Origin: an uncultured Bacilli bacterium
Lineage (GTDB): Bacteria > Bacillota_I > Bacilli_A > RF39 > UBA660
DNA: 40,072 nucleotides
Assembly: GCA_947630955.1 (NCBI GenBank)
Contig: CANRJK010000003.1
Span: 1-40,072 of the forward strand
Reading direction: 5' to 3'
Each line of letters begins with the position of its first letter. The stretch's first letter is position 1. Shown here in pieces: positions 8,143 through 18,583 of this stretch. A model generated the notes under the pieces. The model was given only the letters and a program-made list of their open reading frames with translations, searched no databases and was not told where the DNA came from. Made by a program: the position numbers and the translations under genes.

Positions 8143-10386
8143 GTGACCAGTACCTTTTTTCAAATATGCAGTCTTTTTTATGTGGTAATGCTTACTTTAC
8201 AGTATTATTCTCGCAAACGTATTAATAATATTGAAAATAAGATTTATTCTTGTTTAATTATTAATGTTTTAGTTGAACTTATTCTTGATATTTTAAGTAT
8301 TATAACGATTAGAAATGCTGATAAAATACCTTTTTTAAATCAATTTGTGGCTAAAGCTTATTTAGCGAGTTTAATTAGTTGGCTATCTTTTTTTACACTA
8401 TATATATTAACCATTTCTATTAAGCATAGTAAAAAAGATATAGATGATAATATTTTAAGGGAAAAAGCAAGGCTTTATGCAGGTGTTTTAGGCCTTATTT
8501 ATGCTTTTTATATTGTTTTACTTTCTATTTTAGAATTACAATTCGTAAGTAATCAAAATGGAATCTATTCTTGTGGACCAGCGGCGGAGTTTTCTTATGC
8601 TGTAGCTGGGTTATTAATTCTTATTTCTGTTGTTAATGTTTTAAGAAGAATTAAAACGATTCCTCGTAAAAAAACAATACCGGTTTTCATCTTTGTTTTT
8701 GTCGGGTTAATTGCTATTACAATACAAATGAGTAATCCAAATATTTTACTTATATCTGCTGTTGATGCTTTTATTACTTTCCTTATGTATTTTACGATTG
8801 AAAATCCTGATGTTAAAATGATTGAAGCTTTAAATTTAGCTAAAGATCAAGCTGAAAAAGCTAATCGCGCTAAAACAGATTTTTTATCTAGTATGTCACA
8901 CGAAATAAGAACACCACTTAATGCGATTGTAGGATTTAGTCAAGGCTTGTTAGAAGAAGATCTACCAGCTGATACGAAGGAAGAAGTAAAAGATATTATT
9001 GATGCTTCTGATAGTTTGCTGCAAATTGTTAATGGTATTTTGGATATTTCAAAGATTGAAGCTAACAAATTAGAAATAGTTAATACGGAATATAATTTTG
9101 AAAAGATTTTTAAAGAATTAGTAGCGTTATCTAAAGGAAGAATAGGAGATAAACCTTTAGAGTTCCGATATAGCTGTGATAAGACAATACCACCTGTTTT
9201 ATATGGTGATTATGTTAGAATAAAACAAATTGTTTTAAACTTACTTACGAATGCGATTAAATATACTAAACAAGGATATGTTGATTTTACTGTTAACTCT
9301 GTTTGTAAAGATGATGTATGTCGTTTAATTATTTCTGTTACTGATACCGGGATTGGTATTAAAGAAGAAAATATCGATAAGTTATTTAATAAGTTTGAAC
9401 GACTTGATTTAGAAAAAAATATTACAATTGAAGGAACAGGCTTAGGTCTTGCTATTACTAAAAAATTAATTGATTTTATGCATGGTAATATTGTTGTTCA
9501 AAGTAAATATGGTGAGGGTTCAAAATTTACAGTTGCTTTAGACCAGCGAATTATTCCTAAAGAACTTGATGAGTTAAATATACCTGCTATAGAAGATGAT
9601 AATAAACCATTTGTTAGTAATGGTGGAAAGATTTTAGTAGTCGATGATAATAAAATTAATTTAAAGGTTGCGGCTCGATTACTTCGGGCATATAATGTCG
9701 ATGTAACATTAGTAACAAGTGGCCAAGAATGTATTGATGAAATATTAGATGGTCATAAATATGATTTAATTTTATTAGATGATATGATGCCTAAAATGAC
9801 GGGTGTTGAAACGCTTTTAAATTTAAAGAAGATAATTGGCTTTAATACGCCAACGGTTGCGCTTACCGCAAACGCTATTTCTGGAATGAAAGAAAAATAT
9901 TTAGAAAATGGTTTTGATGGCTATTTATCTAAACCAATCGATAAGGTTGAACTGGAAAATATTTTAAGAAAATATTTAACTGATATGGATACGAAAACAG
10001 AGGTTCCTCCTAAAGAAGATAAGTTAGAAGATATATCTTATTTGAAAGATAATGGAATTGATGTTGATGCAAGTATCGAACTATTAGGAGATAAACAAAC
10101 TTTTTTAAGTACTTTAAATGACTTTTTAGAAGAAACTAGTGAACGCCTACCAAAGATGGAACAATATAGAAAAGATAATGATATGGCAAATTATGCTATT
10201 TTAGTTCATGCGATGAAAAGTGATGCTAAATACTTAGGATTAACGAAGTTGGCTGAGCTTTCATACAATCATGAGATGGCAAGTAAAAAAAATGACAAAG
10301 ATTATGTTGATGAACATTATTCACAGTTAATAGATGAACTAAATCATATGATTGCGATAATAAAAAAATATTTAGGAAAGGAATAA
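8143..10386 (+). CDS. Hybrid sensor histidine kinase (multi-TM sensor, HisKA, HATPase, REC, Hpt)
   Basis: TM-rich N-terminus; FLSSMSHEIRTPLNAIVGFSQ; NLLTNAIKYTKQG; TDTGIGI; GTGLGLAI; REC ILVVDDNKIN...LLLDDMMP...KP; Hpt-like VHAMKSDAKYLG; GTG start. Confidence 0.9.
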   Translation: MTSTFFQICSLFYVVMLTLQYYSRKRINNIENKIYSCLIINVLVELILDILSIITIRNADKIPFLNQFVAKAYLASLISWLSFFTLYILTISIKHSKKDIDDNILREKARLYAGVLGLIYAFYIVLLSILELQFVSNQNGIYSCGPAAEFSYAVAGLLILISVVNVLRRIKTIPRKKTIPVFIFVFVGLIAITIQMSNPNILLISAVDAFITFLMYFTIENPDVKMIEALNLAKDQAEKANRAKTDFLSSMSHEIRTPLNAIVGFSQGLLEEDLPADTKEEVKDIIDASDSLLQIVNGILDISKIEANKLEIVNTEYNFEKIFKELVALSKGRIGDKPLEFRYSCDKTIPPVLYGDYVRIKQIVLNLLTNAIKYTKQGYVDFTVNSVCKDDVCRLIISVTDTGIGIKEENIDKLFNKFERLDLEKNITIEGTGLGLAITKKLIDFMHGNIVVQSKYGEGSKFTVALDQRIIPKELDELNIPAIEDDNKPFVSNGGKILVVDDNKINLKVAARLLRAYNVDVTLVTSGQECIDEILDGHKYDLILLDDMMPKMTGVETLLNLKKIIGFNTPTVALTANAISGMKEKYLENGFDGYLSKPIDKVELENILRKYLTDMDTKTEVPPKEDKLEDISYLKDNGIDVDASIELLGDKQTFLSTLNDFLEETSERLPKMEQYRKDNDMANYAILVHAMKSDAKYLGLTKLAELSYNHEMASKKNDKDYVDEHYSQLIDELNHMIAIIKKYLGKE

Positions 10387-10390
10387 AAAT

Positions 10391-10894
10391 ATGAAAGAGT
10401 TATTAGAAAAAATTAATGAAATTTTTGATAATAGTATTGAATCAGCTAATGAACAAACGTCTCTTGAACTTAAAATATTAAAAGGAAATATTAATACTTT
10501 ATTTAGTGAGGCTATGAATAGTAATTCAGATAATACTAGTAAGAAAAAAATATTGGTTGTTGATGATTCTAGTATTATTAGAAATTACATAGAAAAGGCT
10601 TGTGCATCTAAGTATGATGTTGTTATGGCAAGTGGTGGTAATGATGCGATTAATTTATTAAGTAAAGATAATTTTGACTTACTTTTATTAGATTTAATGA
10701 TGCCTAGTGTTGATGGTTTTGCAGTACTTGATTATTTAAAAAACAATAATAATATGGTTCCAACTATCATTATTAGTGGTGATACAACAAAAGAAACGAT
10801 TGACCGTGCTTTTAAATATAATGTTGTTGATATGGTCGAAAAACCTTTTTCAGAAAAGAATATTATTGAAAAAATTGACCGCGTTTTAGAATAA
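10391..10894 (+). CDS. Stand-alone response regulator (REC domain, no DNA-binding output)
   Basis: ILVVDDSSIIRNYIEKA...LLLLDLMMPSVDGF...IIISGDT...VEKPF; C-terminus ends with REC. Confidence 0.88.
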   Translation: MKELLEKINEIFDNSIESANEQTSLELKILKGNINTLFSEAMNSNSDNTSKKKILVVDDSSIIRNYIEKACASKYDVVMASGGNDAINLLSKDNFDLLLLDLMMPSVDGFAVLDYLKNNNNMVPTIIISGDTTKETIDRAFKYNVVDMVEKPFSEKNIIEKIDRVLE

Positions 10895-10913
10895 GAACTT
10901 TATGTTCTTTTTT
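10893..10913 (+). terminator. Rho-independent terminator
   Basis: AAGAAC / GTTCTT followed by T run. Confidence 0.6.
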
Positions 10914-10967
10914 GTTGGTATAAACCTTATAAAAATGCTATAATGATATAGATGAGTGAGGGATACT

Positions 10968-12242
10968 ATGTTTATTGATGAAGTTGTGATTGAATTAATA
11001 GCTGGTAATGGTGGTAATGGTTGTATGGCTTTTCGCCATGAAAAATATATCGAAATGGGTGGTCCTTATGGCGGTAATGGTGGACATGGTGGTAATATCG
11101 TGTTTAAAGCTGATGAAGGGCTCAATACTTTAATTGACTTAAGATATAGTAAACGTTATAAAGCTAAAAATGGTGAACATGGTGAGGGAAAAGGTAAAAA
11201 TGGTGCTAATGCTAAAGACTTAGTTATTAAAGTACCTTTAGGAACAGTTGTAACGGATTTAGAAACTAATTTTGTTTTGGCTGATTTAATTCATAAGGAT
11301 GATGAGGTTGTTGTCGCATATGGTGGTCGTGGAGGTCGTGGTAATATGGCCTTTGTAACACCTAAGAATAAAGCTCCAGAATTTGCTGAAAATGGTGAAC
11401 CTGGTGAGGAAAAGAAGGTTAAAGTTGAACTTAAACTTTTAGCTGATGTTGGTTTAGTTGGACTTCCTAGTGTTGGAAAAAGTACGATTATAAGTAAAAT
11501 ATCAGCTGCTAAACCTAAAATTGCTGAATATCATTTTACAACGTTAAAACCTAATTTAGGTGTTGTAAAAACCAGAGATAATCGTTCTTTTGTTGTTGCA
11601 GATTTACCAGGACTTATTAAAGGCGCATCTAAAGGTGAAGGCTTAGGTGATAAATTTTTAAAACATATTGAAAGAACAAGAGTTATTGCTCATGTTATTG
11701 ACATGGGTTCGGAAGAAGGAAGAAATCCTTACGATGATTATGTTACGATTAATCAAGAATTAGAAAATTTTAATACTAAGTTACTTGATAAACCACAAAT
11801 TGTTATCGCTAATAAAATGGACCTTGAAAACGCTAAAGAAAATTTAGAAAAATTTAGACAAAAAACAGATGTTAAGGTATATGAAGTATCTGCAAAAGAC
11901 AATCAAGGTTTAGATGAAGTTTTAATTGCTTTAGCCGATTTATTAGATAAAATTCCTAAACAGCCACTTTATGAAGAAGAACGTTTTGAAAGTCATATTT
12001 TATATCGCTTTAAAGAAAAGCAACCATTTACAGTTACGATTGATAAAGATGGTGTTTATGTAGTTAAAGGTGAAGAAATAGAAAAAATTTATAAGATGAC
12101 GTGGTTTGTTACGGATGAAGCATTTAGACGTTTTTCTGATAAATTACGAAAATTAGGTATCGATGATAAATTAAAAGAAATGGGTATTAAAGATGGCGAT
12201 ATTGTAAGAATTATGGATTATGAATTTGAGTATCGAAATTAG
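10968..12242 (+). CDS. obgE: GTPase ObgE/CgtA
   Basis: Glycine-rich OBG domain MFIDEVVIELIAGNGGNGCMAFRHEKY; G1 GLPSVGKST; DLPGLIKGA; NKMD; OCT domain. ATG at 10968 preferred over GTG at 10956. Confidence 0.97.
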   Translation: MFIDEVVIELIAGNGGNGCMAFRHEKYIEMGGPYGGNGGHGGNIVFKADEGLNTLIDLRYSKRYKAKNGEHGEGKGKNGANAKDLVIKVPLGTVVTDLETNFVLADLIHKDDEVVVAYGGRGGRGNMAFVTPKNKAPEFAENGEPGEEKKVKVELKLLADVGLVGLPSVGKSTIISKISAAKPKIAEYHFTTLKPNLGVVKTRDNRSFVVADLPGLIKGASKGEGLGDKFLKHIERTRVIAHVIDMGSEEGRNPYDDYVTINQELENFNTKLLDKPQIVIANKMDLENAKENLEKFRQKTDVKVYEVSAKDNQGLDEVLIALADLLDKIPKQPLYEEERFESHILYRFKEKQPFTVTIDKDGVYVVKGEEIEKIYKMTWFVTDEAFRRFSDKLRKLGIDDKLKEMGIKDGDIVRIMDYEFEYRN

Positions 12243-12263
12243 CTATAGAAATATAGCTTTTTT
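12241..12263 (+). terminator. Rho-independent terminator
   Basis: AGCTATA-GAAA-TATAGCT-TTTTT. Confidence 0.75.
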
Positions 12264-12347
12264 AATGACTTTTAAAATTTAAAAAATTTAAAAAATTTAT
12301 TAAGCAAATACGAAATAATTGTGTTAAAATAATATTAGGTGACTCTT

Positions 12348-13073
12348 ATGGTATATCGTTCTTTAGACAATAAAAAAATTAAACAAATAAAAAAATTACG
12401 ACAGAAAAAGTATCGTGATGAGACTAATCTATTTTTAGTTGAAGGAGAACATATTATCGAAGAAGCATTAAAAAGTAATTGTTTAAAGAGTGTTATTATT
12501 GAGGAAAATACTACTTCTAAGATTACAAAAGATAATATATATGTTAGTGATAAAGTTATGAAGCATTTATCTGAGTTAGATAATTATTATCCGATGATAG
12601 GCATTTGCTTTAAACCAAAAAAGCAAAAAATAGGTAAAAGAGTTTTAGTCTTAGATAATATTCAAGACCCAGGTAATTTAGGAACGATTATTCGAAGTGC
12701 GGTAGCTTTTAATTTTGATACTATTATTTTAAGTCCAGATACCGTTGATTTATATAATAGTAAGGTTATAAGAGCTAGTCAGGGAATGTTATTTCATCTT
12801 AATATTATAATTAATGATCTTTTTTTTGAGGTAACAAAGTTAAAAGAACAAGACTATAAAATTATTGGGACTAAAGTTGATGTTGGAACTGATATAAGTG
12901 AGTTTAGTAAGTTAGATAAATTAGTTTTAATTATGGGTAATGAAGGTCAAGGAGTAAAAGAAGAAGTTTTATCTTTATGTGATTTTTATGCTCATATTAA
13001 AATGAGCAATAGTTGTGAGAGTTTAAATGTTGCGATTGCGACAAGTATTATGTTATATGAATTAAGTAAGTAG
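12348..13073 (+). CDS. TrmH/SpoU-family RNA 2'-O-ribose methyltransferase
   Basis: RLFLVEGEHIIEEAL-like N-term; VLDNIQDPGNLGTIIRSAVAF; LIMGNEGQGV; SCESLNVAIATSIMLYEL; ATG at 12348 with TTAGGTGA RBS. Confidence 0.92.
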   Translation: MVYRSLDNKKIKQIKKLRQKKYRDETNLFLVEGEHIIEEALKSNCLKSVIIEENTTSKITKDNIYVSDKVMKHLSELDNYYPMIGICFKPKKQKIGKRVLVLDNIQDPGNLGTIIRSAVAFNFDTIILSPDTVDLYNSKVIRASQGMLFHLNIIINDLFFEVTKLKEQDYKIIGTKVDVGTDISEFSKLDKLVLIMGNEGQGVKEEVLSLCDFYAHIKMSNSCESLNVAIATSIMLYELSK

Positions 13074-13083
13074 GTGAGTAGTT

Positions 13084-13575
13084 ATGAATTACATATTTAT
13101 TGGTGATGTTGTTAATACCCATGGCTTGAAAGGAGAAATTAGAATTGTCAGTGATTTTAAATTTAAAAATCAGGCTTTTCAAAAGGGGATAACTTTTTAT
13201 ATAGGTAAAGATAAGAAAAAAGAAATTGTGGATACTTACCGTATTCATAAGAATTATGATATGGTTACTTTTGAAGGAAAGAATCATATTGATGATGTTA
13301 TTATTTATAAAAACGAACCCGTTTATGTTAACCGTAGTGATTTAGTTTATGATGGTTATTTAGATGAAGATTTAATTGGTTTAGACGTTTATTGTAATGA
13401 CAAACATATTGGTAATGTTGCCTCTATTTTAAAGACTAATGCTCATGAAATATTAGTCGTTAAAAATGGCAGTAAGCATATGATACCTAATGTTGATGAG
13501 TTTATTAAAAAGGTTGATTTAGAAAATAATCGTCTTGATATTAACTATATGAAGGGATTATTAAATGAAGATTGA
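13084..13575 (+). CDS. rimM: 16S rRNA processing protein RimM
   Basis: [23 protein letters not shown]-barrel-like C-terminus; directly upstream of trmD. Confidence 0.93.
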   Translation: MNYIFIGDVVNTHGLKGEIRIVSDFKFKNQAFQKGITFYIGKDKKKEIVDTYRIHKNYDMVTFEGKNHIDDVIIYKNEPVYVNRSDLVYDGYLDEDLIGLDVYCNDKHIGNVASILKTNAHEILVVKNGSKHMIPNVDEFIKKVDLENNRLDINYMKGLLNED

Positions 13576-14236
13576 TATATTAACTTTATTTCCACATATG
13601 TTTGATGGCTTTTTAAATGAATCAATTATTAAAAGAGCTATTAGTGGTGGCTATGTTGAAGTTAAAATCCATAATTTCCGAGATTATTCTAAGGATCCCC
13701 ATCAAAAAGTTGATGATTATGGCTTTGGTGGTGGGCCTGGTATGGTTTTAATGCCTCAACCAATTTATGATGCAGTTGATGCTTTAAAAACTAAAGATAG
13801 TAAAGTTATTCTAATGACACCTCAAGGTGTAACTTACTCACAGAAAATGGCTTATAAACTTAAGGACGCATCTCATTTAATTTTTATTTGTGGTCATTAT
13901 GAGGGGTTTGATGAAAGAATTCGTCTTTTAGCTGATATGGAAATAAGCATTGGCGATTTTGTTTTAACCGGTGGCGAAATTCCTAGTATGGCTATTTGTG
14001 ATAGCATTATTCGTCTTTTGGATGGTGTGATTGATAATGATTCTAAAGAAGAAGAATCATTTAATCATAATCTTCTTGATTATCCTGTTTATACACGACC
14101 TGCCAATTTTAGAGGGATGAAGGTTCCCGATGTTTTACTTAGTGGTCATCATGAAAATATAAAAAAGTGGCGTCTTAATGAACAAATTAAAAAAACAGAA
14201 GAAAGAAGACCTGATTTATTAGAAAGAGTTGATTGA
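13565..14236 (+). CDS. trmD: tRNA (guanine-N1)-methyltransferase TrmD
   Basis: [58 protein letters not shown]. Confidence 0.97.
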   Translation: MKIDILTLFPHMFDGFLNESIIKRAISGGYVEVKIHNFRDYSKDPHQKVDDYGFGGGPGMVLMPQPIYDAVDALKTKDSKVILMTPQGVTYSQKMAYKLKDASHLIFICGHYEGFDERIRLLADMEISIGDFVLTGGEIPSMAICDSIIRLLDGVIDNDSKEEESFNHNLLDYPVYTRPANFRGMKVPDVLLSGHHENIKKWRLNEQIKKTEERRPDLLERVD

Positions 14237-14696
14237 TATGGCTAATAATTATTACTATGTTGTAAGAAAAAGTAACCATTATGATAAAGTTATTATCGAT
14301 TATAGTAAGTTAATGGGCTTTGATGTAACTCCTAAAAATAATATTGATTATGGAGGTATCATAGTAAATAGATTAGTTATTATCAAAAAATGTTTTATTG
14401 AAAAAATATTAAAAAAGAAAATTAAACGAAAATTAGAAGTTTATTTACAATTTATAATTGATTATATCGATAGTGAAGAAGAAAGTGGGGGTACTTTAAA
14501 CGAGGTATTAAGTGATTTAACAAGATATAAAGATATCGTTAACTATCGTTATAGAAAATATTTAGGAAATAGATATATTGATTTATTACTGCGAAAGATT
14601 AATTTATTAGAACATGAATTTAAAGTTAAACTATATGAGTTATCTTTAAAACAAAATACGTTAGGTGAAAATAATCTTGGTAGTAAAAGTAGATAA
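14229..14696 (+). CDS. Hypothetical protein (155 aa)
   Basis: ORF overlapping trmD stop; no family recognised. Confidence 0.6.
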   Translation: MIDMANNYYYVVRKSNHYDKVIIDYSKLMGFDVTPKNNIDYGGIIVNRLVIIKKCFIEKILKKKIKRKLEVYLQFIIDYIDSEEESGGTLNEVLSDLTRYKDIVNYRYRKYLGNRYIDLLLRKINLLEHEFKVKLYELSLKQNTLGENNLGSKSR

Positions 14697-14716
14697 TTTT
14701 TAGGGGTGGTGGATAA

Positions 14717-17314
14717 ATGGATTTAAAAAAGGAAAAATTAAAAAAGACATTTAACCATACACTCCTAGTTTATTTACTTGTCATTGGACTAGGGCTTGTT
14801 ATTACTCTAGTTTTTTGTTATTTAACGAAAAATGATGTTATTTATCTATATGATGATAATATTAGTGTTAATTTAAATTCAACTTATAAAATTAATGTTA
14901 TTACTAATTATAAAGATAGTGACCTTTCTTGGTCAGTTGAAAATAATAAGATTGCGACCATTGATAAACATGGTAAGATATCAACCCATAAATTAGGTGA
15001 AACAAATATTATTGTTAAATCAAAATATGGATTGTTTAAAAAAATTATAAAGTTACGAGTATCACAATTTAATGTTTATTCAATTGTTTTTGATGAAGAT
15101 AATATTAAACTTGATATTAATGAAGAAAAAATGTTGCTTCCTATTTTAAATAATGATAGTAATGTAAGAAGTAATTTAAGTTTTAAAAGTAGTGATGATG
15201 AAATTGTTAAAGTAGCAAGTAATGGTAAGATAAAAGGTTTAAAAGAAGGATTTGCGACCATCACGGTAACTGATAAATATACTAATTTAGCTACTTCCAT
15301 TAATATTAATGTTAATGTAGATAGCGCTATAACCGTTTTTAAAGAAGAAGCCATTGATCCTTTAGAATTAGAGCAAGAAATGATTGAAAATATTACTTTA
15401 AATACTAATCATTTAGATATGTATGTTGGAAGTACAAGAAAAATTAGTGCGACGATTTATCCGACTAATATAAAAAAGGAGAAAATTCAATATGAAAGTA
15501 GTGATAATTCTATAGCGACTGTTTCCCAAACTGGTATAGTAAAAGCTCATAAAAAAGGTGTTTGTAATATTTTTGTTACATCAGAAGATCGAAGTGTTAG
15601 TGCTTCAGCAATTGTTAAAGTGGCTGGTAGTGAAATTAAAATTAATAATCTTTCATTTAAAGAGAAAAATTTAACTTTAGATATCGGTGAAAATTATGTT
15701 TTAACACCAATTATTACTCCTAGTAATGCTAGTAATAAAAAATTAACTTATACTAGTAGTAATAAAGAGGTAGCTACTGTTAGTGAAGATGGTCAGATTA
15801 AAGCTCAAAAAGCAGGGACGACGACCATTGTTGTTATTAGTCAAAATGAACGTCAAACAGCTTCGGTTAATGTTAAAGTAACTGATAAAATGATTTCAGA
15901 TAGTAATTTAGATAAATTAGAATTAACTAATTTTAAAAATTCGATGGTCGTTGGACAGACTAATAAGATTAATGTTAAAGCGTTAAACAAAGAAAATAAT
16001 CAAATTAAAGTTAATTTAACGACATCTAGTCGTGATGTTATATCGGTAGATCAAACAGGTAATATTATTGCTAATGCTCCAGGTATTGCTTCTATTCAGG
16101 TTTCAACGATTGATGGAAAATATGTAGAAAAGAAAATAATTACAGTTTTACCAGAGAAAATTGGCGCTGAATTAGTTTATGTTAATAAAAATAGTTTGCA
16201 GTTAGTAAAGGGAGCAGAAGACACTTTAATTGCGACAGTTATTCCTTTTAATGCCGAAGATAAAACATTAATATGGAAAAGTAGTAATCCAAAGATTGTT
16301 AGTGTTTCTGATGGTAAAGTAAAAGGTGTTGGTATTGGAACCGCTCAAATAACAGTACAAGTTGCCAAAACAGGTGTATCACGGACTATTAAAGTCGCGG
16401 TTGTAGATTTAGAAAAGTTAATCGATGTTCGAAGACAAAGTTTAAAACCATATTATCAAAATTTAGTTGTTTATGATGAAGGTACGAAAGTAAAAAGAGC
16501 TATGCAAAATTTTGCAATTGCTAGAATTGGTCAAAAAAATGAAACCGTTTATTTGTCATTTCCAAGTCAATCAACTGTACCGAAAAAGACAAAATTAACT
16601 AAAGATTTAAAAAATAGTTTGACTAGAACGGTTATTGCAAGAATACCTAAAACAGAAATAAAAAGTCCATCTTCATCAAAGCGCACTTACATGTATCTAA
16701 ATAATAGTGGTCACGGCCAAGCTTTAGACTTAGATTATAATACTAATTATCTTTGGAGTAATGGTGGTGGATATACTTTTAAAGATAGTAAGGGAACAAC
16801 TTGGGGTAGTAATCATTATCTTGTAAGAACAAAGATTATTAAAAATAAAAGTACTTCTAAGTATAAAGCTACTAATAAAATAGTCATTAAAAATAATGGA
16901 GTTAGTTATAGTAATTGTGAAGTAGCTTTTGATTGGGATCAAAATTTAGCAGCCGTAAGGTCAGGACGAAATGTTTTCATATATAAAGCAACAGATTTTC
17001 GTAAGGGTAAATTAACTTTATTATATAATTTTGTCTTATCAAATAAATTAATAGATGGAAATAATTATCCTCGCCAAGGACATGATTTAGCAAACGGCTA
17101 TTATTATCAATATCGTGGTTATATTGGTTCTAAACTTTATATCGAAGCATATAATTACGTAGGTCAATTACAATATACTTATATTTTTAATCCTAATTTT
17201 AGTGGCAAAGAAGCTGAGGGCCTTAAAATATACCAAAATAAAATATATATTGGTTTTTCTGCTAATTGCCCTAATTGTGCGGGAAAAGTTAATAATATTT
17301 ATTATTTTAAGTAA
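14717..17314 (+). CDS. Membrane-anchored/secreted protein with multiple BIG2 (bacterial Ig-like group 2) repeats and a C-terminal, possibly beta-propeller (helveticin-like) domain
   Basis: N-terminal TM; repeated 'L.i..g....l.....P......l.w.SSn..ivsV...G.ikg...G.a.Itv' pattern; C-terminal ~270 aa with GHGQALDLDYN and EAEGLKIYQNKIYIGFS. Confidence 0.85.
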   Translation: MDLKKEKLKKTFNHTLLVYLLVIGLGLVITLVFCYLTKNDVIYLYDDNISVNLNSTYKINVITNYKDSDLSWSVENNKIATIDKHGKISTHKLGETNIIVKSKYGLFKKIIKLRVSQFNVYSIVFDEDNIKLDINEEKMLLPILNNDSNVRSNLSFKSSDDEIVKVASNGKIKGLKEGFATITVTDKYTNLATSININVNVDSAITVFKEEAIDPLELEQEMIENITLNTNHLDMYVGSTRKISATIYPTNIKKEKIQYESSDNSIATVSQTGIVKAHKKGVCNIFVTSEDRSVSASAIVKVAGSEIKINNLSFKEKNLTLDIGENYVLTPIITPSNASNKKLTYTSSNKEVATVSEDGQIKAQKAGTTTIVVISQNERQTASVNVKVTDKMISDSNLDKLELTNFKNSMVVGQTNKINVKALNKENNQIKVNLTTSSRDVISVDQTGNIIANAPGIASIQVSTIDGKYVEKKIITVLPEKIGAELVYVNKNSLQLVKGAEDTLIATVIPFNAEDKTLIWKSSNPKIVSVSDGKVKGVGIGTAQITVQVAKTGVSRTIKVAVVDLEKLIDVRRQSLKPYYQNLVVYDEGTKVKRAMQNFAIARIGQKNETVYLSFPSQSTVPKKTKLTKDLKNSLTRTVIARIPKTEIKSPSSSKRTYMYLNNSGHGQALDLDYNTNYLWSNGGGYTFKDSKGTTWGSNHYLVRTKIIKNKSTSKYKATNKIVIKNNGVSYSNCEVAFDWDQNLAAVRSGRNVFIYKATDFRKGKLTLLYNFVLSNKLIDGNNYPRQGHDLANGYYYQYRGYIGSKLYIEAYNYVGQLQYTYIFNPNFSGKEAEGLKIYQNKIYIGFSANCPNCAGKVNNIYYFK

Positions 17315-17350
17315 AATAAAAAAAGGGCTTTTAATTTTAAAAGATTGTGA

Positions 17351-17356
17351 TATAAT
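17351..17356 (+). promoter_or_regulatory. Extended -10 promoter for rpsB
   Basis: TGATATAAT (TGN-TATAAT) about 108 bp upstream of the rpsB start. Confidence 0.6.
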
Positions 17357-17379
17357 ATTATTGGCTTTTTTAAAAAACA

Positions 17380-17436
17380 CACTTATGGATTTAAATGTCT
17401 AGTGCCTGATGGTGATGTTTAAAGTTGATATAAGTG
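17380..17436 (+). ncRNA. Candidate structured 5' leader of rpsB (possible S2 autoregulatory leader)
   Basis: CACTTAT (17380-17386) pairs with ATAAGTG (17430-17436) enclosing a ~43-nt internal region; sits between promoter and RBS. Confidence 0.45.
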
Positions 17437-17463
17437 GAAGAATAACGAAAAGGAGGAATGTAA

Positions 17464-18534
17464 ATGACAGTTGTGTCAATGAACTTATTGTTAGAAGCTG
17501 GTGTTCATTTTGGTCATCAAACAAAAAGATGGAACCCAAAAATGAAAGAGTATATTTTTACTTCAAGAGATGATATCTATATAATTGATTTACAAAAGAC
17601 AGCTAAGAAGATTGATGAAGCTTATGCTGCATTATTTGAAATAGCTAAAAACGGTGGTAAGGTTATTTTTGTAGGAACAAGAAAACAAGCTCAAGAAGCA
17701 ACTAAAGAAGAAGCTATGAAAAGTGATTCTTACTATGTTACTGAAAGATGGTTAGGTGGAACCTTAACAAATTTTAAAACAATTAGAAGAAGAGTAAAAA
17801 GATTAGAAGAAATTGAAAAGATGGAAGCTAATGGAACTTTTGATGTTTTACCTAAGAAAGAAGTCGTTGGACTTAAAAAGGAATATGATAAACTTAATAA
17901 GATTTTATGTGGTATCCGTAATATGGAAAAATTACCACAAGCAATGTTTATTGTCGATCCAAGCAAAGAAGAAATTGCTATTAGAGAAGCTCGTAAATTA
18001 AATATTCCTGTCTTTGGTATTGTCGATACAAACTGTGATCCTGATATGGTCGATTATGTTATTCCAGCTAACGATGATGCAATACGTGCTGTTAAGTTAA
18101 TTATTGGTGTTATGAATAATGCAATTATCGAGGCTAATGGAGGACATATTACTGATTATAGTGGTAAGGCAGATGAAAATGGTAATGACATTATGAAAAA
18201 GGCTGTTGAATCAGTAAGAAGAAAAGAAGATAAAAAACCATTTGATAAAAAATCTTTTGATAAGAAAAATTTTAAAAAATCATTTAATAAAGTAGAAAAA
18301 GAAGTAAAAGAAAACCCAACTGAAAAAAAGAATTCAGATACTATTGCTGAAGCAAAAGAAGAAAAGAGTGAGTCTAAGAAGACTAACTCAGAAACTGTTA
18401 ATTCTAAAAAAGCCACTGTTAAAGAAGATTTAACAACTAAAACAGTTTCACAACTTCGTCTTTTAGCGAAAGAACAAGGTGTTAAGGGTTATTCAACAAT
18501 GAAAAAAGCAGACTTAATAGATGCTTTAAAATAA
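17464..18534 (+). CDS. rpsB: 30S ribosomal protein S2 with Lys-rich linker and C-terminal Rho_N/SAP-like domain
   Basis: [67 protein letters not shown]-term [34 protein letters not shown]. Confidence 0.97.
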   Translation: MTVVSMNLLLEAGVHFGHQTKRWNPKMKEYIFTSRDDIYIIDLQKTAKKIDEAYAALFEIAKNGGKVIFVGTRKQAQEATKEEAMKSDSYYVTERWLGGTLTNFKTIRRRVKRLEEIEKMEANGTFDVLPKKEVVGLKKEYDKLNKILCGIRNMEKLPQAMFIVDPSKEEIAIREARKLNIPVFGIVDTNCDPDMVDYVIPANDDAIRAVKLIIGVMNNAIIEANGGHITDYSGKADENGNDIMKKAVESVRRKEDKKPFDKKSFDKKNFKKSFNKVEKEVKENPTEKKNSDTIAEAKEEKSESKKTNSETVNSKKATVKEDLTTKTVSQLRLLAKEQGVKGYSTMKKADLIDALK

Positions 18535-18541
18535 AATACTT

Positions 18542-18566
18542 AAGGATGATTTATCATCCTTATTTT
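18542..18566 (+). terminator. Hairpin/terminator or attenuator between rpsB and tsf
   Basis: AAGGATGA-TTTA-TCATCCTT followed by ATTTT. Confidence 0.6.
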
Positions 18567-18583
18567 AATAGAAGGAGGATTAT

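Noticed and set aside
17202-17402. ORFs 17202-17402 (+) and 17168-17380 (-) at the rpsB upstream region
   Set aside because: Overlap the BIG2 gene end and the rpsB promoter/leader; no RBS or recognisable motif.
17812-18001. + strand ORF 17813-18001 inside rpsB
   Set aside because: Out-of-frame internal ORF of a highly conserved ribosomal protein gene.
18538-18546. ACTTAAGGA after rpsB, matching half of the 39.6-kb inverted repeat
   Set aside because: Only a half-site-length match embedded in the rpsB terminator; likely chance in AT-rich DNA.
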